Shown here: piece after piece, positions 31,886-40,443 of the stretch | How positions within the stretch are numbered: position 1 is the stretch's first letter | How the letters are laid out: each line of letters opens with the position of its first letter | Source: an uncultured Erysipelotrichaceae bacterium | Lineage (GTDB): Bacteria; Bacillota_I; Bacilli_A; Erysipelotrichales; Erysipelotrichaceae | Reading direction: 5' to 3' | Length of the DNA: 64,000 nt | Assembly (NCBI GenBank): GCA_902786245.1 | Contig: CADABS010000007.1 | Coordinates: forward strand, 32,665-96,664 | The notes under the pieces: generated by a model | What the model saw: the letters and a program-made list of their open reading frames with translations, nothing else | Database searches by the model: none | What the model was told of the DNA's origin: nothing | Made by a program: the position numbers and the translations under genes

Positions 31886-32091
31886 TTTTTCTTCCTGTAG
31901 TATACCCAGAGCAGTACCGCAGCCGCAATGACAACGGCACCGCCGATGATCAGCGGCTGGTATGTCCAGTATACCGTTTCCACGACTGAAGGCGGTGCCA
32001 CATCCGCATGAACAGGCGCCGCAGAAGCATGCAGCAACGCAAAGCACATCAGAACTGACAGAACAGTTCTCAGCTGGTTATTTTCAGCCAT
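31882..32091 (-). CDS. Small exported membrane-anchored protein
   Basis: A 69-residue protein with a signal-peptide-like start (TVLSVLMCFALLHASAAPVHA), a short extracytoplasmic stretch (DVAPPSVVETVYWTYQP), then a membrane helix (LIIGGAVVIAAAVLLWVYY) and RKKK tail. It is sandwiched between, and overlaps, the 116-residue membrane protein gene and ispD, so it is likely genuine. Function unknown. Confidence 0.7.
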   Translation of the reverse strand: MAENNQLRTVLSVLMCFALLHASAAPVHADVAPPSVVETVYWTYQPLIIGGAVVIAAAVLLWVYYRKKK

Positions 32092-32420
32092 AATAATCCT
32101 CCCGCAATTGTAATCATATTCAGAATCAGTGAAAGCCGAAACGGCATATCAGTGCCGGGCATGCGGTTTCTGTACAGAATTCCTTCTGCCGCGATCACGC
32201 ACGGTTCCAGCAATGCATATGTCAGGATCAGCCCTGTTTCTCTGCCCATATTGTACATGAGAAACTGCGAAGTGACTACCAGCAGTGGATTCGTCAGACA
32301 ATTGACCAGCAGGATCAGAAACTGCTGTTTTCCCTGCCGCAGTCCGAGCAGACAGCCGCCTGCGCACTCCAGCAGCACGGTCAGAAACAGCGGAATGAGA
32401 ATGACAGTATATCCGTTCAT
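32070..32420 (-). CDS. Small membrane protein with four helices
   Basis: A 116-residue hydrophobic protein: VILIPLFLTVLLECAGGCLL, FLILLVNCLTNPLLVV, LILTYALLEPCVIAAEGILY and LSLILNMITIAGGLLWL. The ATG at 32420 overlaps the stop of the upstream transporter-like gene by ATGA, and its own 3' end overlaps the 69-residue gene by 22 bases. The longer frame in the same phase up to 33143 runs through the transporter gene out of frame and is rejected. Probably works with its neighbours in the membrane; function unknown. Confidence 0.75.
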   Translation of the reverse strand: MNGYTVILIPLFLTVLLECAGGCLLGLRQGKQQFLILLVNCLTNPLLVVTSQFLMYNMGRETGLILTYALLEPCVIAAEGILYRNRMPGTDMPFRLSLILNMITIAGGLLWLKITS

Positions 32421-33448
32421 GATGTACCTGCCTTCCATGCCGCAAAAACGAGCAGTAACAGAGAAACCAGCGACAGGACTGCGCCGGCAGGTGCAGGATG
32501 TACATGAAAGAACAGACCGTACTGTACCGGCAGATAGCCGACGAATAAAGCAAACGTCAGAATGCCGAAGGCAAATCCTGGTGTATCCGGCATTACATCT
32601 GCCAGCAGATACAGCGTTAAAGGCATGGTCATGTTGAAAAGCAGCAGCGCTGCCAGTCCGGATGCCATCCGGTTTCCGGCCAGATAGAACAGAGCGGAGA
32701 GAAGCAGTGAACAGAGGATCGTTTTTTTCATGCCGCAGGAGGCCGCAAAGAATCCGCCGGCAGCTTTTCCCAGGGCAGTGCAGGCAGTGCTCAGCAGAAC
32801 TGCGGCAGTCCCGGTCTTCCAGGAAAATGCAATTCCCAATCCGGCCATGGACCGCAGAACAACAACCAGAAAACATGCCGCAATCGCGGGGATAATATCC
32901 TTTGATGTCCCGGACCGGGATGTATATGCAAAGGATCTGCCCCGGAAAGAAACAGCTGTCCATATACCGCACAGTACCAGTGCAGCAGAAACAAGCATCC
33001 TGATCAGCGCATGCATTTCCGTCTGATAGAGAAGCAGACCGAATGCCACGCCGAACGCACCCGGTGCCACAAATACACCGAGTCCCCTGCCCTGCATGCC
33101 GTTCTTCCTGTCTTCGCCGATCGTCAGCACACCGCCGCCGCAATGGAACAGCGCATTGCCGATGCCGGAAAGCACCGGAGACACCATAGAGCCGATCACG
33201 GTAAACAGTATCCCTGCTTCGGTAAACAGAACCCCGGGCAGTACACTGTTCTTCCTGTCTTTCTGCAGAATATCCAGTATAAGTCCGAACGGCATCTGCA
33301 GGGCAAAGGCACAGAAGTTATATAGCAGGATGGCTTCCGCGGTATTTCCGTATTTTCTGAAGAGCGAAAAGATGCACAGAAAATCGACCAGACTGTGAAT
33401 CAGGGACAGTAAACCGATTGTATTTATTATGTCTTTACGCATACTCAT
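32417..33448 (-). CDS. Major-facilitator-like polytopic membrane protein
   Basis: A 343-residue protein with about ten to eleven membrane helices and a short cytoplasmic loop near the middle (SFRGRSFAYTSRSGTSK). Features reminiscent of the major facilitator superfamily include RKYGNTAEAILLYNF after helix 1 and an internal two-half symmetry (KAAGGFFAASCGMKKTIL), but no signature is strong. It starts the four-gene overlapping set ending in ispD. The substrate is unknown. Confidence 0.7.
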   Translation of the reverse strand: MSMRKDIINTIGLLSLIHSLVDFLCIFSLFRKYGNTAEAILLYNFCAFALQMPFGLILDILQKDRKNSVLPGVLFTEAGILFTVIGSMVSPVLSGIGNALFHCGGGVLTIGEDRKNGMQGRGLGVFVAPGAFGVAFGLLLYQTEMHALIRMLVSAALVLCGIWTAVSFRGRSFAYTSRSGTSKDIIPAIAACFLVVVLRSMAGLGIAFSWKTGTAAVLLSTACTALGKAAGGFFAASCGMKKTILCSLLLSALFYLAGNRMASGLAALLLFNMTMPLTLYLLADVMPDTPGFAFGILTFALFVGYLPVQYGLFFHVHPAPAGAVLSLVSLLLLVFAAWKAGTS

Positions 33449-33523
33449 GAATCCATTATAATCGGTTCCGCCAGCCCGTAAAAAAACTGTTCAGAAATTT
33501 TCAAAAAAAAGTTAAAAATGTTG

Positions 33524-33552
33524 TTGACACATAGGTTGGTGGTTGGTATTAT
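33524..33552 (+). promoter_or_regulatory. Promoter of the tRNA-Ile/tRNA-Ala pair
   Basis: TTGACA (33524-33529), 17 bases, TATTAT (33547-33552) preceded by TGG, giving a consensus -35 and an extended -10. An A/T-rich run upstream may act as an UP element. Confidence 0.85.
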
Positions 33553-33574
33553 AGATAAGCATTCGGTGAAACAT

Positions 33575-33648
<74 letters not shown>

Positions 33649-33675
33649 CTGTTGCTTCACTGAATTGATATACAT

Positions 33676-33748
33676 GGGGTTATAGCTCAGCTGGGAGAGC
33701 ACCTGCTTTGCAAGCAGGGGGTCAGGAGTTCGATCCTCCTTAGCTCCA
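33676..33748 (+). tRNA. tRNA-Ala (anticodon TGC)
   Basis: 73 bases, acceptor GGGGTTA/TAGCTCC, anticodon TGC at 33709-33711. CCA is not encoded. It lies 27 bases after tRNA-Ile; here the pair is not in an rRNA spacer. Confidence 0.95.
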
Positions 33749-33755
33749 CTGTCGA

Positions 33756-33779
33756 AAGGAATGATTCATTCCTTTTTTT
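33756..33779 (+). terminator. Terminator of the tRNA pair
   Basis: AAGGAATGA/TTCATTCCTT hairpin followed by seven T. Confidence 0.85.
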
Positions 33780-33837
33780 GTTTTATTGCAGGATTGCTCT
33801 GTTCATGGTACAGTAACACGGTTGATGGAGATTTAAC

Positions 33838-34329
33838 ATGGAAGCTTTTATTGCATGGTGGGCATCCCACGTGATGCTTTCACCCAGATTATCGATATTC
33901 TTTGTTTCAATGATCCCTCTGATTGAAGAAAGAGGCGGTCTGATTCTTGCGAGAATGCTCGGCGTACCGATGTGGGAAGCCGTGTTCTGGTGCGTAATCG
34001 GAAATATCGTTCCGATCCCGTTCATTCTCTGGGGCATCAAAAGCGTCATTCACTGGATGTCCGAACATAAGCTCTCGAAAATCGCCGACTGGCTGCTGAA
34101 CAAAGCAGAAAAGAACCGCCCGAAGATCGATAAATACGGTTTCTGGGGACTGACACTGTTTGTCGGCATCCCCCTGCCCGGTACCGGTGCCTGGACCGGA
34201 AGTCTGGTCGCTTCGGTATTTGACATGGACCTGAAAAAAGCATCGGTATCGATACTGATCGGCATTGCCCTGGCTGCGGTAATCATGACAATTGTATCCT
34301 ACGGACTGATCGGAGGGGTGATCTCGTAA
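33838..34329 (+). CDS. COG2426 small multidrug export-type membrane protein
   Basis: A 163-residue protein with about four membrane helices. Family marks are SMIPLIEERGGLILARMLG, GNIVPIPFILW, YGFWGLTLFVGIPLPGTGAWTG and LIGIALAAVIMTIVSYG. The LPGTGAWTG re-entrant motif is shared with DedA-like proteins. GGAG precedes the ATG. Proteins of this family are annotated as small multidrug exporters but transport is not proven. It is followed closely by a MATE pump gene with its own promoter. Confidence 0.88.
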   Translation: MEAFIAWWASHVMLSPRLSIFFVSMIPLIEERGGLILARMLGVPMWEAVFWCVIGNIVPIPFILWGIKSVIHWMSEHKLSKIADWLLNKAEKNRPKIDKYGFWGLTLFVGIPLPGTGAWTGSLVASVFDMDLKKASVSILIGIALAAVIMTIVSYGLIGGVIS

Positions 34330-34346
34330 GAGACCGCCTTTTTCTT

Positions 34347-34355
34347 TGATACAAT
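34347..34355 (+). promoter_or_regulatory. Extended -10 box just before the MATE gene
   Basis: TGA followed by TACAAT; seven bases separate it from the ATG at 34363. This overlaps the alternative ATG at 34354 and implies that the shorter start is used, with a leaderless transcript. Confidence 0.45.
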
Positions 34356-34362
34356 GATAGTC

Positions 34363-35700
34363 ATGAAAACCGTTGATATGCTTAATGGCAGACTGCTGCC
34401 CAATATCGTCCGCTTCAGTCTGCCGATCATGATCGCAGATCTGCTGCAGATCTGCTTTAATACAGCCGATACGATGATCGTCGGAAGATTCTGCGGACAG
34501 CAGGCGCTGGCTGCGGTCGGCGGCGCTGCCCCTGTTCTCGTACTGTTCACCTGGTCTCTTTCCGGTGTCGCCATGGGCACAAATGTCTATGTTTCAAGAC
34601 TCCTGGGCGAAGGTGATGAAGAAGGTGTACGCAGGGCTGTGCATACATCCGTATTCCTGGCAGTACTGCTGGGAACCGCTGTCAGCCTGGCCGGGATCGC
34701 CGGTGCCCGCTTTCTGCTGCAGGTGATGTCTGTGCCTGCTGAAATCATTGATGCCTCGGCCCTGTATCTGCGCATTTATTTTCTGGCAGTCCTGCCGATT
34801 GCACTGTTCGACTTCAGTGCCGCTATCCTGCGGGCAGACGGAGATTCCGCCCATCCGACCGTCTATCTGGGGATTGCCGGTGCACTGAATGTCGTTCTGA
34901 ATATCCTGTTCGTCATTGCGTTTCACTGGGATACCGCCGGTGTTGCACTGGCTTCCGTGCTTTCACAGATTCTCAGTGTCATTCTGATCCTGCGGAAACT
35001 GACCCGGCTGCGTGAACCGCTGCGGCTTTTCCCTTCCCGGATCCGTATCGACCGGGAATGCGCGGCTGCTGTCCTGAAAATCGGTCTGCCTTCCGCCCTG
35101 CAGAATTCTCTGTATTCTCTGACCAATGTTGCGGTGCAATCCAGTATCAATTCCTTCGGCACAGCCGCTGTTGCTGCCAACAGTGCCGCAAATGCAATTG
35201 AAGAATACGTGTATATCGCGTTGGGCGGATTCAATCAGGCAGCCCTGACATTTACCGGACAGAATACCGGTGCCGGGCAGTATAAACGCATTGTCCGCAT
35301 CCTCATTATGACGCTGATCCTTTCCGGAATTTCCGGAGCACTGATCGGCTGGGGCGGTTATCTGGGTGGCACATTCTTCCTTTCTATGTTCACCGCGCAG
35401 CCGCAGGTCATCCAGAACGGCATGATCCGTCTGGCTTATGTAACCCGCTGGCTGTTTCTCAACGGTCTGCTGGAATGTTTTGTCTCCTCCATCAGAGGCA
35501 TGGGTGTTTCGTTTCTGCCGACAGCCGTCACACTGACAGGCATCGCCGGATTCCGCCTGCTGTATATCGCCTTCTGGTTTCAGGCCCATCCCGATCTGCA
35601 GACACTGTATCTGTGCTTTCCGCTCAGCTGGCTGATCACCCTGGCAGCCCAGGCGGTATTATGGTTCTTTACATACAGAAAATACGGCGGCCGGCAGTAA
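34363..35700 (+). CDS. MATE-family efflux transporter
   Basis: A 445-residue protein with twelve membrane helices in two halves. Typical positions are KTVDMLNGRLLPNIVRFSLP, NTADTMIVGRFCGQQALAAVG, GTNVYVSRLLGEGDEEGVRRA and LRADGDSAHPTVYLGIAGAL in the first half, and NSFGTAAVAANSAANAIEEY and GQNTGAGQYKRI in the second. It uses an ion gradient to expel drugs or metabolites. The start at 34363 is chosen because a -10 box overlaps the earlier ATG at 34354. No ribosome site is visible. Confidence 0.93.
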   Translation: MKTVDMLNGRLLPNIVRFSLPIMIADLLQICFNTADTMIVGRFCGQQALAAVGGAAPVLVLFTWSLSGVAMGTNVYVSRLLGEGDEEGVRRAVHTSVFLAVLLGTAVSLAGIAGARFLLQVMSVPAEIIDASALYLRIYFLAVLPIALFDFSAAILRADGDSAHPTVYLGIAGALNVVLNILFVIAFHWDTAGVALASVLSQILSVILILRKLTRLREPLRLFPSRIRIDRECAAAVLKIGLPSALQNSLYSLTNVAVQSSINSFGTAAVAANSAANAIEEYVYIALGGFNQAALTFTGQNTGAGQYKRIVRILIMTLILSGISGALIGWGGYLGGTFFLSMFTAQPQVIQNGMIRLAYVTRWLFLNGLLECFVSSIRGMGVSFLPTAVTLTGIAGFRLLYIAFWFQAHPDLQTLYLCFPLSWLITLAAQAVLWFFTYRKYGGRQ

Positions 35701-35804
35701 TTCAGGAAATGTTCACATTCTGTTCATGAATCATACGCAGGCATTGAGCATAATACAGTCATCCGGTAAAGATACCGGTTTACATATAAATTTCCCTTTC
35801 ATGC

Positions 35805-35832
35805 AAAACACCGCAAGGTGTTTTCTTTTTTA
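35805..35832 (+). terminator. Terminator between the MATE gene and serC
   Basis: AACACC-GCAA-GGTGTT followed by TTCTTTTTTT, about 100 bases after the MATE stop codon. Confidence 0.8.
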
Positions 35833-35839
35833 TTCTGAC

Positions 35840-35848
35840 TGCTATAAT
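35840..35848 (+). promoter_or_regulatory. Extended -10 promoter of serC
   Basis: TGC-TATAAT, 20 bases before the ATG at 35869, just behind the preceding terminator. Confidence 0.6.
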
Positions 35849-35868
35849 ACTCCAAAAGGAGTCCGACA

Positions 35869-36948
35869 ATGGAAAGAGCATACAATTTCTCGGCCGGTCC
35901 GGCGGTCCTTCCGGAAGAAGTCCTGCGGGAAGCCGCAGATGAAATGATGAATTATCATGGCAGCGGCATGTCTGTCATGGAAATCAGCCACCGGTCAGAT
36001 CTGTTTGATGAAATCATTACCGCAGCGGAACAGGATCTCCGTGATCTTCTGTCCATCCCGGATCATTATAAAATCCTCTTCATCCAGGGCGGCGGCCATG
36101 TGCAGTTCTCGATGGTGCCGATGAACCTGCTGCAGGGCGGATGCGGCGATTATATACTGAGCGGCCACTGGTCAAAGAAGGCCTATCAGGAAGCCCTGAA
36201 ATTCGGACCTGCGCATGTCATTGCGGACAGTTCCGACAGAAACTTCAGCTATGTGCCGGATGTTTCCGGTCTGCCGGTACACGAAGATGCGGATTATGTA
36301 TATTACTGCATGAACAATACGATCTTCGGAACCCGGTTCAGGGAGATACCCGACAGCTGCGGAAAACCGCTGGTATCAGACATTTCCTCCTGCTTCCTCT
36401 CCGAACCGCTGGATGTATCGCAATTCGGTATCCTCTGGGGCGGCGTGCAGAAAAATATCGGTCCTGCCGGTCTGGCCATTGCCATTGTCCGGGAAGACCT
36501 GATCCGGGATATTCCGGAGCTGCCGGTGATGATGAAATACAGTACCTATGCGGACAGCCGCTCCCTGTTCAATACCCCGCCGGTCTATAACATTTATATC
36601 TGCGGCAAGGTATTCCGATGGCTGAAGAACATGGGCGGTCTGGAAGCTGTGAAGCAGAGAAACGAAGAAAAAGCAAAAATCCTCTATGACTTCCTGGATT
36701 CTTCCAAACTGTTCCACGGCACTGCCGAACGGGAAAGCCGTTCCCTCATGAACGTCACCTTTGTCTCCGACAGCAAAGAGACAGATGCTCTGGCTGTCCG
36801 AAAGGCAGCAGAAAACAATCTGCTCAATCTCAAAGGCCACCGGTCGGTCGGCGGCCTGCGGGCGAGCATCTACAATGCCATGCCGAAAGAAGGTGTGGAA
36901 AAGCTCACGGCATTCCTCAGAGAATTCGAAAATGATTACAGGCGCTGA
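35869..36948 (+). CDS. serC: Phosphoserine aminotransferase
   Basis: A 359-residue PLP enzyme converting 3-phosphohydroxypyruvate and glutamate to phosphoserine. Motifs: YNFSAGPAVLPEEVL at the start, MEISHRSDLF, FIQGGGHVQFSMVPMNLL, the PLP-binding Lys in WGGVQKNIGPAG, and GHRSVGGLRASIYNAMP at the end. Length and motifs are normal for SerC, although MNNTIFGT and DISSCFLSEPLD deviate slightly from the usual NETI.G and DMSS. AAAGGAG precedes the ATG. serA and serB are not in the window. Confidence 0.95.
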   Translation: MERAYNFSAGPAVLPEEVLREAADEMMNYHGSGMSVMEISHRSDLFDEIITAAEQDLRDLLSIPDHYKILFIQGGGHVQFSMVPMNLLQGGCGDYILSGHWSKKAYQEALKFGPAHVIADSSDRNFSYVPDVSGLPVHEDADYVYYCMNNTIFGTRFREIPDSCGKPLVSDISSCFLSEPLDVSQFGILWGGVQKNIGPAGLAIAIVREDLIRDIPELPVMMKYSTYADSRSLFNTPPVYNIYICGKVFRWLKNMGGLEAVKQRNEEKAKILYDFLDSSKLFHGTAERESRSLMNVTFVSDSKETDALAVRKAAENNLLNLKGHRSVGGLRASIYNAMPKEGVEKLTAFLREFENDYRR

Positions 36949-36962
36949 AAGGCGTCTGTTTT

Positions 36963-37514
36963 TCATGCATGCACATCGACATACAGGATCCGTACGATTT
37001 CCCCTTCGCCGGTGACATAGCGGTATACTGCCGCTTTTCTGCCCGGTTCGGAAGTATCCACATCGACCGGCAGGATCAGTTTCCCGGCCCGGTTGTCATT
37101 TCTTTCGATATAGGAAGATGCGTCAAATACATCCCCCTGCTTCAATGTGACGGATTCCCTGTTCAGTAACAGATACGGGCGGTCATGCACAGCCTCCAGC
37201 GCAATGATGCCAAGACCCATCAGGACAGCGGCTGCGGCGGTCAGTATTTTTCCGTACGGATAGGGAATCATGGGCTGCTGTCCCTGTTCCAGGCACCTCC
37301 GGATCCTGCACATCTCCTGGTGGCTCAGTGAAGGCTTCAGAAGAAAGCGCAGATTTCTTCCTGTGATCCCGTTTTCCATGGCAGTACGCAGTTCCTGCAT
37401 CTGCAGGAAATTGTAAGACGGCTTCGCATACAGACGGATCTGCTTTTCCTGCAGTCCGTGTTTTCTTCCGAGTTCGATCTGCTCATTCTGCAGAAGTGTC
37501 AGTTTTCTGTTCAT
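36963..37514 (-). CDS. Membrane-anchored hypothetical protein with Ig-like domain
   Basis: A 183-residue protein. Residues 1 to about 90 are cytoplasmic and carry two similar helical repeats (GLQEKQIRLYAKPSYNFLQM and GITGRNLRFLLKPSLSHQEM). One membrane helix follows (ILTAAAAVLMGLGIIALEAV), then an outer domain VTLKQGDVFDASSYIERNDN with EPGRKAAVYRYV, like bacterial Ig-like DUF5011 domains. Start at 37514 gives better spacing to AGGAGG than the adjacent ATG at 37517. Function unknown. Confidence 0.72.
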   Translation of the reverse strand: MNRKLTLLQNEQIELGRKHGLQEKQIRLYAKPSYNFLQMQELRTAMENGITGRNLRFLLKPSLSHQEMCRIRRCLEQGQQPMIPYPYGKILTAAAAVLMGLGIIALEAVHDRPYLLLNRESVTLKQGDVFDASSYIERNDNRAGKLILPVDVDTSEPGRKAAVYRYVTGEGEIVRILYVDVHA

Positions 37515-37550
37515 CATTGTCCTCCTGCATTGTATATACGCACCGAAAAA

Positions 37551-37579
37551 GAAAAAACCCATCCTTGCGGATGAGTTTT
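37551..37579 (-). terminator. Terminator of rplM-rpsI
   Basis: On the minus strand AAAACTCATCC, GCAA, GGATGGGTTTT and TTCTTTTT, 30 bases after the rpsI stop. Confidence 0.8.
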
Positions 37580-37608
37580 CCGTCAGTTTGTTCAGAAACA
37601 GGAAACGA

Positions 37609-38016
37609 TTAACGCTTGCTGTACTGCGGTGCACGACGGGCACCCTTCAAACCATACTTCTTTCTTTCCTTTTCACGGGAATCACGAGTCAGGAAACCGG
37701 CCTTCTTGAGGATCGGTCTGTAATCTTCACTCGCTTCGAGAAGTGCACGGGAGATACCGTGACGCATTGCACCGGCCTGGCCTGTGTAACCGCCGCCTGC
37801 GACATTGATCTTAATGTCGAACTGTTCTTTTGTTTCCGTAAGAACGAGCGGGGAGTTGACGACCATGCGCAGTGTTGCCTGCGGCAGGTAGTCTTCCAAG
37901 GAACGGCCGTTGACCGTGATCACACCTGTACCCGGAGTCATAAAGACACGGGCTACGGACTTCTTACGACGTCCTGTACCGATATAGGTTACCGCTGATT
38001 TTTTCTTCGCTACCAT
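37609..38016 (-). CDS. rpsI: 30S ribosomal protein S9
   Basis: A 135-residue protein with the universal S9 features: [19 protein letters not shown] at the start, [32 protein letters not shown] and the basic C-terminus [17 protein letters not shown]. It forms part of the small-subunit head near the P-site. Second gene of rplM-rpsI, 15 bases after rplM, with AGGAGG before the ATG. Confidence 0.98.
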   Translation of the reverse strand: MVAKKKSAVTYIGTGRRKKSVARVFMTPGTGVITVNGRSLEDYLPQATLRMVVNSPLVLTETKEQFDIKINVAGGGYTGQAGAMRHGISRALLEASEDYRPILKKAGFLTRDSREKERKKYGLKGARRAPQYSKR

Positions 38017-38031
38017 CTGTCTTTATCCTCC

Positions 38032-38466
38032 TTATTTCACCTTCAGCTCAACAGGTTTCTGAGCTGCATGCGGGTGATCCGGTCCCAGGTAAACAAATAC
38101 ATGCTTACGCTGGACATCGCCCAGTTTGTTATGCGGCAGCATGCCCTTGATGGCCTTTTCGACCCATTCAACAGTATACTTCTCACGCATGATCTTCGTG
38201 CTTCTGACTTTCAGTCCGCCCGGATATCCGGAATGACGATAGTAGAACTTCTTGAAATCCTGATCGCCCGTGATCTTTACTTTGTCCGCATTGACGACGA
38301 TGACATAGTCACCGCAGTCAACATGCGGCGTGAATGTCGGCTTATGCTTGCCTCTTAAAACTGTTGCGACCTGTGTTGCGAGACGGCCAAGTGTGCAGTC
38401 TGTCGCGTCCACGACGTACCATGTACGCTCGACTTCGCTTGGTTTGATCATTGTAGTCTGACGCAT
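38032..38466 (-). CDS. rplM: 50S ribosomal protein L13
   Basis: A 144-residue large-subunit protein: RTWYVVDATDCTLGRLATQV, RGKHKPTFTPHVDCGDYVIV, YYRHSGYPGGLKVRS and GMLPHNKLGDVQRKHVFVY. The ATG at 38466 is preceded by GGAGG; a longer TTG frame would cover this ribosome site. A promoter and a leader hairpin lie upstream. In other Bacillota rplM-rpsI also follows truA, as here. Confidence 0.98.
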   Translation of the reverse strand: MRQTTMIKPSEVERTWYVVDATDCTLGRLATQVATVLRGKHKPTFTPHVDCGDYVIVVNADKVKITGDQDFKKFYYRHSGYPGGLKVRSTKIMREKYTVEWVEKAIKGMLPHNKLGDVQRKHVFVYLGPDHPHAAQKPVELKVK

Positions 38467-38490
38467 AATAAGTTTTTCCTCCAATTTTTT

Positions 38491-38511
38491 ATGTAGTTTC
38501 CGGGGCTACAT
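38491..38511 (-). promoter_or_regulatory. Hairpin in the rplM leader
   Basis: ATGTAG / CTACAT stem with a nine-base loop just upstream of the rplM ribosome site. It may be a ribosomal-protein autoregulatory leader (L13-type), but the match to that RNA family cannot be verified here. Confidence 0.4.
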
Positions 38512-38532
38512 ACTTTAATGGTGGCACGAAAT

Positions 38533-38561
38533 ATTGTAGATGAATCAAATAGGCAAGTCAA
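38533..38561 (-). promoter_or_regulatory. Promoter of rplM-rpsI
   Basis: Minus strand TTGACT (38556-38561), 17 bases, TACAAT (38533-38538). It lies in the gap after truA, so the ribosomal genes are transcribed separately from the ECF-truA operon. Confidence 0.75.
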
Positions 38562-38587
38562 ACAGTTTTTCCAGATGCGGAAACGAT

Positions 38588-39646
38588 TCATCCGCGTCCG
38601 GCTGTATTTGCATGCCTGATATGGATCTGTTCCGGCACATAGCCCTCTTTTTCCAGATAAGCGCGGATCTGATCTTCGATCGAGGCATAGATTTCTTCGC
38701 CCCGCTCACTGAGAATCTGAAGCTGTACGGAATCCTCTGTCAGTTTCAGAACACCTGTCAGGTCCTGATCATGGCGTCCGGTCATCATATAGCTGCGCGG
38801 TTTCGCATGTTCACGGACGGCTTTTTCCAGTTCTTTCAGGTCCATTCCTTCCATCAGTGCGTCGCCGGGCAGAAATTCACGGATCATGCCTTTCTGGGAC
38901 AGTGCAATCATTTCGAAATAATCGACTTTCATCAGCGTCAGTCCGTTGGCCGGTGCGCTTTTATGCGGTATATCCTTGGAACATGCCTCCAGATTTCTTC
39001 GGACATCTTCCGGTGTCAGTTTCCCTTTTCCAACTTCGATCAGCTGACTTGTCAGCATCCGTACCATATAGCGCAGAAATCCGTCGCCTGTATAGGAGAT
39101 ACGCAGCAGATCTCCTTCTCTGGAAAAGCGGATATCGAATACCGTCCGGACCTGATCCGGTGTTTCCGAAAGAGAATTGGAATTGAACGATGTGAAATCG
39201 TGCGTGCCGATCAGGCAGCGCGACGCCTCAATCATGCGGTCAGTATCCAGTTCCACCGGACACTGGTATGCGATGTCTTTTGTGAATACATCATACGGTC
39301 CGAGATTGATCAGATAGTCGTACTGCTTGGAGCGGACATTGAAGCGGGCATGGAACAGTTCATTCACCTCTTCGACATCCATGATATGAATGTCTTTGGG
39401 CAGATGTCCGTTCAGCGCTCCTTTCCATTTCAGCGGCTTCATGATGAGATCCGTATCGAAATGGAACACCTGTCCTTTTGCATTGACACCCGCATCGGTC
39501 CTTCCGGATGCGGTGATACTGATCTTTGCATGCGTGATGTCATGCAGAACAGATTCGATTTGTTCCTGTACGGAATTTCCGTTCCGCTGCGACTGCCAGC
39601 CGCAGTAATCTGCACCGGCATAGGCGACTGTGCATTTGTATCTCAT
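38588..39646 (-). CDS. truA: tRNA pseudouridine(38-40) synthase with C-terminal extension
   Basis: A 352-residue TruA. The first 245 residues have all marks: VAYAGADYCGWQSQRNGNSV, catalytic Asp in ASGRTDAGVNAKGQ, LPKDIHI, FNVRSKQYDYLI, HDFTSFNSN and GDGFLRYMVRMLT. It converts uridines 38-40 of tRNA to pseudouridine. Usual TruA is about 245-265 residues; here about 100 extra residues follow (EFLPGDALMEGMDLKELEKA, MMTGRHDQDLTGV, IYASIEDQIRAYLEKEGY), which I do not recognise. The ATG overlaps the ecfT stop (ATGA). A longer frame to 39694 lies in ecfT. Confidence 0.95.
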   Translation of the reverse strand: MRYKCTVAYAGADYCGWQSQRNGNSVQEQIESVLHDITHAKISITASGRTDAGVNAKGQVFHFDTDLIMKPLKWKGALNGHLPKDIHIMDVEEVNELFHARFNVRSKQYDYLINLGPYDVFTKDIAYQCPVELDTDRMIEASRCLIGTHDFTSFNSNSLSETPDQVRTVFDIRFSREGDLLRISYTGDGFLRYMVRMLTSQLIEVGKGKLTPEDVRRNLEACSKDIPHKSAPANGLTLMKVDYFEMIALSQKGMIREFLPGDALMEGMDLKELEKAVREHAKPRSYMMTGRHDQDLTGVLKLTEDSVQLQILSERGEEIYASIEDQIRAYLEKEGYVPEQIHIRHANTAGRG

Positions 39647-40443
39647 CGCAGGAATGCCAGCCAGATCATGCACAGCTGTACGGCAATGGTGCATCCGAGC
39701 AGGATATAGTCCCGGCCTGCCAGTTTCAGAACCTTATAGCGGGTACGGGGTTCGCCCGGTGCATAGCCTCTGGCTTCCATTGCGTTTGCCAGGTCTTCTG
39801 CTCTCTGGAATGCGGAGACAAACAGCGGAACGATCAGCGAGAGAATCGCTGCGATGCGCTCTGTCAGCTTGCCTTCCTGCAGATCGACGCCGCGGGATTC
39901 CTGGGCCTTCATGATACGCTGTGTTTCTTCGATCAGATCCGGTATGAACCGCAGAGCGATACTGATCAGCATCGCGATTTCATGGGCGGGCACATGGATC
40001 TTTGTAAAAGGCTTGAGCAGGTCTTCGATACCCAGGGTCATATCCAGCGGCTTTGTCGTCGCGGTCAGACAGGTGGTGATCATCACCATCAGCAGCAGGC
40101 GCACGGCAATGTACAGGGTCTGGAAGATGGCATCGCTGTAGAGTACGAATGAACCGACCGTGACCAGCGGGGTGCCGGTTTTGAGAAACAGCGCATTGAT
40201 GACAAACAGGAACACCAGCATGAACAGCATCGGTTTCATCGCTTTCCAGATAAAGCTGAAACTCAGCTTTGCCAGAATGATCGTCAGCGCAGTGACTGCG
40301 AAGATGATGCCGTATCCGGTCCATCCGGCCGGCAGGAAGATCGAAACAAGCATGATCAGCATTGCCATGATCTTCGCCCGGGGATCCATCTTATGGATCG
40401 GCGAATCAAGCGGTATATACCGGCCCAGTGTAATATTACCCAT
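39643..40443 (-). CDS. ecfT: Energy-coupling factor transporter membrane protein EcfT
   Basis: A 266-residue membrane scaffold. It has about five helices, and the two cytoplasmic Ala-Arg-Gly coupling motifs are MKAQESRGVD and ANAMEARGY, which contact the EcfA ATPases. The N-terminus (SPIHKMDPRAKIMAMLIMLV) is typical. It joins EcfA1, EcfA2 and exchangeable vitamin-binding S components encoded elsewhere. Starts 8 bases inside ecfA2. Confidence 0.96.
   Translation of the reverse strand: MGNITLGRYIPLDSPIHKMDPRAKIMAMLIMLVSIFLPAGWTGYGIIFAVTALTIILAKLSFSFIWKAMKPMLFMLVFLFVINALFLKTGTPLVTVGSFVLYSDAIFQTLYIAVRLLLMVMITTCLTATTKPLDMTLGIEDLLKPFTKIHVPAHEIAMLISIALRFIPDLIEETQRIMKAQESRGVDLQEGKLTERIAAILSLIVPLFVSAFQRAEDLANAMEARGYAPGEPRTRYKVLKLAGRDYILLGCTIAVQLCMIWLAFLR

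Noticed and set aside
32421..33143. Upstream extension of the 116-residue membrane protein
   Set aside because: The added Cys/Arg-rich part lies out of frame inside the transporter gene; the ATG at 32420 with ATGA overlap is the better start.
38484..38590. Full L13-leader RNA element upstream of rplM
   Set aside because: Only one hairpin is clear by eye; I could not confirm the family consensus, so only the hairpin is listed.
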